Below are positions 41,431-46,475 of a stretch of 46,475 nt of DNA, piece after piece. Every line of letters starts with the position of its first letter. Within the stretch, counting starts at the first letter, position 1. The stretch spans positions 1 to 46,475 of the forward strand of contig JADGPP010000020.1 in NCBI GenBank assembly GCA_017882375.1, given 5' to 3'. This DNA is from Solirubrobacteraceae bacterium (GTDB taxonomy: Bacteria > Actinomycetota > Thermoleophilia > Solirubrobacterales > Solirubrobacteraceae). The notes below the pieces were generated by a model. It had not been told where the DNA came from. It saw only the letters and a program-made list of their open reading frames with translations, and did no database searches. Position numbers and translations under genes: made by a program.

Positions 41431-42635
41431 GCCCGCTCAGCCCGATCACCGCGTCCGAGCAGGCCCAACCGGTCGCCGACCGATCACAGGTCGGCCCGCG
41501 TACCCTGCGTCTGCCGCTTGACCCGTTGCTGACGCTTGCGGTGATCGGCCTGGCGGTCTGCTCGGTCGTCACGCTCGGGGCCGCGACGAGGGATCTGGTT
41601 CCCGGCCAGCCGAGCTATTACGTCGATCGCCAACTGACCTACCTGATCGTCGGCAGCCTGCTGATGGTCGCGCTCTCGCGGCTTGACTACGCTCGTCTGC
41701 GCCCGCTGAAAAGCGGCATCTACGGGCTGCTGATCTTCACGATCCTCGCCGTTCTCGCGCTCGGGCACGCCGCGCGCGGGTCGCAGCGCGCGATCAACCT
41801 GCCGTTCTTCTCCTTCCAGGCCTCCGAGCTCGGCAAGGTGCTGCTGACGCTCGCGCTCGCCGCGCTGGTCGTCGACCGCGCCAGACGCCTGCGCGACCGC
41901 GACACGACCGCGCTGGTGATGCTCGCGGCGCTCGTGCCGGCGATGTTCGTGATCGCCCAGCCGGACCTCGGCTCGGGGCTGGTCTACGTGGTGATCGCGC
42001 TGACGCTGCTGTTCGTCGCCGGCACCTCGTGGAAGCACCTCGCGGGACTGTTCGCGCTCGGCGCGGTGGCGCTGACGTTCGTGCTCGTGGCGGCCCCGGC
42101 GGTCGGCGTGCACGTGCTCAAGCCCTACCAGGTGCAGCGCCTGACGGCCTTCCTGCATCCGACGACGAACGCCCAGAAGGAAGGCTACCAACAGGAGGAG
42201 TCCAAGATTGCGATCGGATCCGGTCAAAAGACCGGGCGCGGTGTCAACGCCTCGCAGAGCAAACTCGGCTACGTGCCCGAGAACCACACCGATTTCATCT
42301 TCGCCGCCGTAGGTGAGCAGTACGGCTTCGTCGGCGCCGCGCTCGTGCTGGCGCTCTACGGTCTGCTGATCTGGCGTGCCCTGCGCATCCTGACGATGTC
42401 CAAGGACCTGTTTGGCTCGCTCGTTGCGGCCGGTGTAGCGGCTATGCTCATGTTTCAGGTCTTCGTCAACGTGGGAATGACAATTGGGATCATGCCCATC
42501 ACCGGCGTCACGCTGCCGCTCATGAGCTATGGCGGCTCGTCGGTAATCACGACACTGCTGGCGATCGGCCTGTTGCAATCGATTTACATCCAGGCGCGCG
42601 CCTCGCAAGCGTTGAAGGGCCGCGTCCTGCGCTAA
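41427..42635 (+). CDS. rodA: Peptidoglycan glycosyltransferase RodA
   Basis: A TTG at 41427 overlaps the mrdA stop (TTGA) and gives 402 residues, a usual length. Ten membrane helices are visible. SEDS landmarks are INLPFFSFQASELGKVLLTL, IAQPDLGSGLVYVVIALTLL with the catalytic Asp of QPDLG, PENHTDFIFAAVGEQYGFVG and VTLPLMSYGGSSVI. RodA polymerises glycan strands together with PBP2. The long frame upstream of the TTG is antisense-like shadow over mrdA. Confidence 0.93.
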   Translation: MSPLSPITASEQAQPVADRSQVGPRTLRLPLDPLLTLAVIGLAVCSVVTLGAATRDLVPGQPSYYVDRQLTYLIVGSLLMVALSRLDYARLRPLKSGIYGLLIFTILAVLALGHAARGSQRAINLPFFSFQASELGKVLLTLALAALVVDRARRLRDRDTTALVMLAALVPAMFVIAQPDLGSGLVYVVIALTLLFVAGTSWKHLAGLFALGAVALTFVLVAAPAVGVHVLKPYQVQRLTAFLHPTTNAQKEGYQQEESKIAIGSGQKTGRGVNASQSKLGYVPENHTDFIFAAVGEQYGFVGAALVLALYGLLIWRALRILTMSKDLFGSLVAAGVAAMLMFQVFVNVGMTIGIMPITGVTLPLMSYGGSSVITTLLAIGLLQSIYIQARASQALKGRVLR

Positions 42636-42764
42636 CAGACACCGATGAACGCCCCGCACCTCCCGCCAGACCGTCAGCCCGCCAAGGCGAGCCACGACGA
42701 CGTCGCGGAGTTGCGCCCGGCCATCGGCGTTCATGCCAGCCCACGGGCCTTGCGCCCATCGCGA

Positions 42765-42787
42765 GGGAGCCTGCATCGCAGGCGCCC
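42765..42787 (+). promoter_or_regulatory. Hairpin in the leader of the RNase E/G gene
   Basis: GGGAGCCTGC-ATC-GCAGGCGCCC forms a 10-bp stem with one mismatch, 47 bases upstream of the TTG start. RNase E genes of enterobacteria are autoregulated through leader stems, so a similar role is possible but not shown. Confidence 0.3.
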
Positions 42788-42834
42788 GCCCGCACCGGGC
42801 ATGGCCCCATCCAATACCGAAAGACTGGTTCACA

Positions 42835-45066
42835 TTGAAAAAGCAAGTACTCGTCAGCGTCGACCGCGCGGAGACGCGCGTCGCGCTCCTGGAGGCGAGC
42901 GGGACGCCCGCACCGCCCTCCTCGACGGCCCGCAAGTCGGCCGCCCCGGCAGCCAGGTCCTCGGCGGCGAAAGCGAGCGCGCGCAAGCGGGGCGCTAAAG
43001 CCCCGGACGCCGGATACCGCATCGCCGAGCTGTACATCGAGCGCCGCGGCGGGCGCTCGATCGTCGGCAACATCTACAAGGGCAAGGTCGACAACGTCCT
43101 GCCCGGCCTGGAGGCCGCGTTCGTCGACATCGGCCTGGAGAAGAACGGCTTCCTGCACGTCGACGAGATCGTGCTGCCGGGCGTCGAGGCGCCCAAACGC
43201 GGCCGCGGCAGCGGCAGCGGGCGGCGGATCGCCGACCTGCTCAAGCCCGGCCAGGAGATCGTCGTGCAGGTCGTCAAGGACCCCCTGAAGACCAAGGGCG
43301 CACGCCTGTCGATGGAGCTGACGATCGCCGGGCGCTACATGGTGTACGCGCCGACCGGCGAGGGGATCGGCGTGTCGCGGCGCCTGGAGGACAAGGAGCG
43401 CGAACGCCTGCGCCGCCAGACCTCCAAACTGGAGATCGGCGGGGGTGGCGTGATCGTACGCACGGCCGCGCACGGCGCCAAGCGCGAGGACTTCGAACGC
43501 GAGCTGAAGTACCTGCACAAGCTGCACGAGGTGCTCGTCAAACGCGTGCATGACACGGCGGCCCCGGATCTGGTCTTCCAGGAGGCTGATCTATCCGTGC
43601 GCGTCGTTCGCGACATCTTCTCGGCCCACTTCGAGCGCGCGATCGTCGACGACGAGCAGCAGTATCACCGGCTGGTCTCGTTCTTCACGCGCACCGCGCC
43701 CGAGCTCGTCGAGCGCGTCGAGCTGTGGCAGCAGGAGGAGCCGCTGTATGAGGCCTACGGCGTCGACAAGGCGATCGACGGGCTGCTCTCGCGCCGCGTG
43801 GATCTGCCCAGCGGCGGCTACCTGATCATCGACTACGCCGAGGCGCTGACCGTGATCGACGTCAACTCCGGCTCGTTCATCGGGCGCGGCAAGGGGGCGG
43901 GCCTGGAGGACACGATCACCAAGACCAACCTCGAGGCGGCCGAGGAGGTCGTCAACCAGCTGCGCCTGCGCGACATCGGCGGGATCATCGTGATCGACTT
44001 CATCGACATGGCCCGCGCGCGCAATCGCGACGCGGTTATGAAGGTGCTGCGCAAGACGCTCGACGAGGACCGCACGAAGACCTTCACGGCGGAGATCTCC
44101 AAGCTCGGCCTGGTCGAGATGACCCGCCAGAACGTGACCGAGGGCGTGCGCGAGATCATGAGCCGGCCGTGTCCGACCTGCGACGGCGAGGGCGTGATCC
44201 GCTCGGAGGAGACGATCGCGATCGAGTTCGAGCGCCGGCTGCGCGACATCGCGGTCGAGAACCCCGACGTCGACGCGTTCCTCGTGCAGATCAATCCGCG
44301 GGTGACGGCCGAGTTCACCGGCCACGCGTCGCGCGTGCTGCACGCGCTGGAGGCGCAGACGGGCAAGTCGTTCTTGTTCGAGGGCTCGGAAGGGCTCGCT
44401 CTCGATCACTTCGCGATCACCTTCCAGGGCACGCGCGAGGAGGTCGAGGAGCGCGCGTTGCCGTTCCGACAGGGCGACGAGGTGCTCGTGGAGATCGTCG
44501 AGCCGCACATGTACGACGTCGATGACGCGGTCGCGAAAATCGACGGCTACATCATCTCGATTGCCGGCGCGGCGGCCCACGTGGGCAGCAAGCGCATGGT
44601 CCGCATCGATCAGGTCGGGCGCACGGCCGCCAGCGCGCTGCTGCTCGACGAGTCCGGCGAGGTGGTGCCTGCGCCGGCGCGACCCACGGTTACGCGCAAC
44701 GGACGCTCGGGACGTCGCTCTCCGCCTTCCGGCGAGGGGGGCCGGGCCGGCGAACGCGCGAGGTCGCGTGCACGCGGACGCCGCGCACCAGCCGACAGCG
44801 AGGACGCCGACGTCCGCCTGGAAGCCGGGCTGCACGAGTCCGCCACGGCAATCGACTCCGAGCCCGAGGAGGACCCGGCAGACCGCAGCGGCGGCCGGCA
44901 GCCTGCCGGCGACGCGTCTGAGCGCTCCGCCGAGCAGCCGCGCGAAGGCCAGGACAAGCCGCAGGGCGATGGTGCTGACGATGGCCTACAATCGAAGCCT
45001 CGGCGTCGTGGCCGCAGAGGCGGGCGACGCCGTTCGGCTGCCAAGGCGCCGGCGACCCCCGAGTAG
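42835..45066 (+). CDS. rne: Ribonuclease E/G family endoribonuclease
   Basis: A TTG at 42835 gives 743 residues starting KKQVLVSVDRAETRVALLE after the initiator, the family's first strand. The ATG at 42733 adds unrelated sequence. The S1 domain continues at ELYIERRGGRSIVGNIYKGK, but an insertion of about 45 Ala/Ser/Lys residues separates the two. The catalytic core has LTVIDVNSGSFIG and IGGIIVIDFIDM with the Mg-binding Asp residues, and the zinc link CPTCDGEGVI. The tail after about 640 is Arg/Glu-rich with RRRGRRGGRRR, suited to RNA or partner binding. The enzyme initiates mRNA decay and rRNA/tRNA processing. Confidence 0.92.
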   Translation: MKKQVLVSVDRAETRVALLEASGTPAPPSSTARKSAAPAARSSAAKASARKRGAKAPDAGYRIAELYIERRGGRSIVGNIYKGKVDNVLPGLEAAFVDIGLEKNGFLHVDEIVLPGVEAPKRGRGSGSGRRIADLLKPGQEIVVQVVKDPLKTKGARLSMELTIAGRYMVYAPTGEGIGVSRRLEDKERERLRRQTSKLEIGGGGVIVRTAAHGAKREDFERELKYLHKLHEVLVKRVHDTAAPDLVFQEADLSVRVVRDIFSAHFERAIVDDEQQYHRLVSFFTRTAPELVERVELWQQEEPLYEAYGVDKAIDGLLSRRVDLPSGGYLIIDYAEALTVIDVNSGSFIGRGKGAGLEDTITKTNLEAAEEVVNQLRLRDIGGIIVIDFIDMARARNRDAVMKVLRKTLDEDRTKTFTAEISKLGLVEMTRQNVTEGVREIMSRPCPTCDGEGVIRSEETIAIEFERRLRDIAVENPDVDAFLVQINPRVTAEFTGHASRVLHALEAQTGKSFLFEGSEGLALDHFAITFQGTREEVEERALPFRQGDEVLVEIVEPHMYDVDDAVAKIDGYIISIAGAAAHVGSKRMVRIDQVGRTAASALLLDESGEVVPAPARPTVTRNGRSGRRSPPSGEGGRAGERARSRARGRRAPADSEDADVRLEAGLHESATAIDSEPEEDPADRSGGRQPAGDASERSAEQPREGQDKPQGDGADDGLQSKPRRRGRRGGRRRSAAKAPATPE

Positions 45067-45077
45067 AGCGGATCGCG

Positions 45078-45100
45078 GGCGCCCGTCGGTGACGGGCGCC
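45078..45100 (+). terminator. GC hairpin in the rne-rplU gap (terminator or ribosomal-protein leader)
   Basis: A 10-bp perfect stem GGCGCCCGTC/GACGGGCGCC with loop GGT lies 12 bases after the rne stop and 33 bases before rplU. No T-run follows, so it may act as a leader element for the ribosomal-protein genes or as an RNA 3'-end stabiliser. Confidence 0.4.
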
Positions 45101-45132
45101 TCGCGCGAGAGAGAAATCGAGAAGAGACAGAC

Positions 45133-45651
45133 ATGTACGCGATCGTGAAGACAGGTGGCAAGCAGTACCGCGTCGAGCGCGGCCAGCGGCTGCTCGTCGA
45201 GCGCCTCCCCGCCGCCAAGGGCGCGGACGTGGCCCTGGAGCCGATTCTCTACCGCTCTGACGAGGCCGTCTTCGATAAGGCCGGCCTGGAGGCCGTGAAG
45301 GTCACCGCGAAGGTCGTCGCGCATGTGCGCGGCGAGAAGCTGCGCGTGTTCAAGTTCAAGCCCAAGCGCGGCTACAAGCGCCGCACCGGCCATCGTCAGG
45401 ACCTCACGCAGATCGAGGTCACCGAGATCACGCAGGGCAAAGCCAAAGCGCCCTCGGCGAAAACGGCCTCGGACAAACCTGCGGCGAAACCCGTCGCGGC
45501 GAAGCCGGCCGGCGGGAAACAGCCCGCGGGCCAGACGGCTGCGAAAGCGCCTGCGCCGCGCAAAGCCAAACCGGCGGCTGACACCAAAACCGCGCCCGCC
45601 AAAGCAAGCAAAGCCTCCAAAGTGAAGGAGAAGCCCGCAGATGGCTCATAA
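45133..45651 (+). CDS. rplU: 50S ribosomal protein L21 with long C-terminal extension
   Basis: Residues 1-103 are the normal L21: [40 protein letters not shown], and [11 protein letters not shown] at the end. The remaining 69 residues are an Ala/Lys/Pro repeat-like tail absent from most L21 proteins. The 3' end overlaps the rpmA start by 11 bases, and the rpmA ribosome site (AAGGAG) lies inside this tail. Confidence 0.95.
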   Translation: MYAIVKTGGKQYRVERGQRLLVERLPAAKGADVALEPILYRSDEAVFDKAGLEAVKVTAKVVAHVRGEKLRVFKFKPKRGYKRRTGHRQDLTQIEVTEITQGKAKAPSAKTASDKPAAKPVAAKPAGGKQPAGQTAAKAPAPRKAKPAADTKTAPAKASKASKVKEKPADGS

Positions 45652-45901
45652 GAAGGGACTCGGCTCCAGCCGCAACGGGCGCGACTCAAACGCGCAGCGA
45701 CTCGGCGTGAAGACCTTCGCCGGGGAGACGGTGACGGGCGGCGAGATCATCGTGCGCCAGCGCGGCACGCGCTTCAAGCCGGGCGCCGGGGTCGGCATCG
45801 GCAAGGACGACACGCTGTTCGCGCGCGCTGCCGGCATTGTGCAGTTCACGACGGGGCGCCGTGGGCGCACCGTCAGCGTGCTGCCCGATTCACAGTCCTA
45901 A
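45641..45901 (+). CDS. rpmA: 50S ribosomal protein L27
   Basis: The 86-residue protein begins [20 protein letters not shown] and contains [16 protein letters not shown], exactly as in L27, whose N-terminus reaches the peptidyl-transferase centre. There is no cleaved leader as in Firmicutes L27. AAGGAG precedes the ATG by about 10 bases. Confidence 0.96.
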   Translation: MAHKKGLGSSRNGRDSNAQRLGVKTFAGETVTGGEIIVRQRGTRFKPGAGVGIGKDDTLFARAAGIVQFTTGRRGRTVSVLPDSQS

Positions 45902-45913
45902 GGACGCGCGGTC

Positions 45914-46288
45914 GTGGGCCCACGACGGGCTGCCGCCCTGCTCGCCGCCGGCCGGGCGGCGCTCGGCGTGGCGGTGCTCGTGGCGCCCGAAGCCGTGACC
46001 TCGCGCTGGCTCGGTGCCCACGCGTCGCACCCGGCGGTGCGCTACCTCGCGCGATCGCTCGGTGCGCGCGACCTGGCTCTGGGGATCCTCGCGCTGCGCA
46101 CGCTCGACGACGCACGCATCGCGCCGCAGGTGCACGTCGCGTGCGCGGTGGCCGACTCCGTCGACGCGCTCGCGACCGTGGCCGCGCGCTCTGAGCTGCC
46201 GACGGCAGGGGCGATCGGCACCGTCGCGGTAGCCGGCGCAGCCGCCGCCGCCGGCTTGTATCTCGCGCGCGAGCTCGCCAACGGCTGA
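45914..46288 (+). CDS. Small membrane protein (DUF4267-like), unknown function
   Basis: A GTG 12 bases after rpmA gives 124 residues with about four hydrophobic segments: AALLAAGRAALGVAVLVAPE, ARDLALGILALRT, HVACAVADSVDALATVA and GTVAVAGAAAAAGLYLAREL. The pattern GARDLALG resembles small four-helix DUF4267-type membrane proteins. obgE, the usual follower of rpmA, is not here. No function can be inferred. Confidence 0.6.
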   Translation: MGPRRAAALLAAGRAALGVAVLVAPEAVTSRWLGAHASHPAVRYLARSLGARDLALGILALRTLDDARIAPQVHVACAVADSVDALATVAARSELPTAGAIGTVAVAGAAAAAGLYLARELANG

Positions 46289-46380
46289 GCGCACTCGCGA
46301 AGCCGCCCTCGGGCAGGCGCTGCGCAGACCGGCTCGCGGCGCTGGGACGAGAGGCTTGATGCGGGTTGGAGTCTCTGGGT

Positions 46381-46433
46381 CTCTGATCTGTTCGCGAGCA
46401 GATCGCCAGAGGCACAGTGGGCTGTGTCCTCTT
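46381..46433 (+). terminator. Two stacked hairpins at the right end, probable terminator
   Basis: A stem CTCT/AGAG enclosing GATCTG/CAGATC (46381-46411) is followed by CACAG-TGGG-CTGTG (46413-46426) and TCCTCTTT. This could end the rplU-rpmA transcript. The bases after it are AT-rich (CGTATATACG, 46452-46461) and may hold a promoter for the next gene. Confidence 0.4.
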
Positions 46434-46475
46434 TACGCGAACTGCGATAGCAATCGTATATACGGTGTAGATACT

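Noticed and set aside
39372-42635. 1087-codon frame spanning mrdA and rodA
   Set aside because: Only the part from the TTG at 41427 is RodA; the rest is an out-of-frame shadow of PBP2, so this is not a fusion protein.
45911-45926. Perfect 16-bp palindrome GTCGTGGGCCCACGAC at the start of the last gene
   Set aside because: About one such palindrome is expected by chance in a window this size, and it falls inside coding sequence.

Overview
This 46,475-base window is high-GC chromosomal DNA, almost certainly from an actinobacterium. The gene content points to Thermoleophilia/Solirubrobacterales. The taxon is inferred from three things: the order tig-clpP-clpX, the order mreBCD-mrdA-rodA-rne-rplU-rpmA, and the Cys-type (CxxxY) CcmE. 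No rRNA gene is present to confirm it. Dense back-to-back genes, GTG/TTG starts and ATGA/GTGA/TTGA stop-start overlaps are typical of the group.

Region 1 (1-2206) looks like the end of an integrated element. It holds the 3' part of a SnoaL/NTF2-like gene and an insertion sequence with 15-bp terminal inverted repeats and an integrase-core transposase. It also holds a small excisionase-like helix-turn-helix gene that the insertion sequence appears to split. It ends at an isolated 3' half of a tRNA-Gly(CCC) gene at 2160-2206, the usual scar of integration into a tRNA.

Region 2 (2236-13015) carries cell-envelope and nutrient genes: two membrane-anchored NodB-type deacetylases (one with altered metal-site residues), a ZnuA-like lipoprotein with a Fur-family regulator, an Rrf2 regulator beside a complete sulfate ABC transporter (binding protein, cysT, cysW, cysA), an acyl-CoA dehydrogenase, and a TauE/SafE exporter. 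Upstream of the exporter lies a 60-residue gene with a long leader of three tandem hairpins.

Region 3 (13378-25794) has a zinc-ribbon microprotein, ccmE-ccmF and a CcmI-like gene for cytochrome c maturation, secG, a large composite cell-wall hydrolase, a ROK kinase, and an operon pairing a soluble MgtE-N/CBS protein with an atypical Nramp transporter. A membrane protein with a GxGD motif resembling intramembrane aspartyl proteases follows, overlapping rmuC tail to tail.

Region 4 (25961-28971) holds a secreted SGNH hydrolase with its own consensus-like promoter and a strong terminator, then a LysR regulator divergent from a universal-stress-like gene.

Region 5 (29026-46288) is core housekeeping: tig, clpP, clpX, several small conserved genes, folC, a zinc-ribbon membrane protein, ndk, maf, the rod-shape operon mreB-mreC-mreD-mrdA-rodA, RNase E/G, rplU and rpmA. 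Two genes (tauE-like and maf) have no ATG/GTG/TTG where homology requires the start.

I see no CRISPR array, rRNA, complete tRNA or defence system. The best candidates for something undescribed are the hairpin leader with its 60-residue gene, the MgtE-N/Nramp pair, the GxGD membrane protein, and the three-module wall hydrolase.
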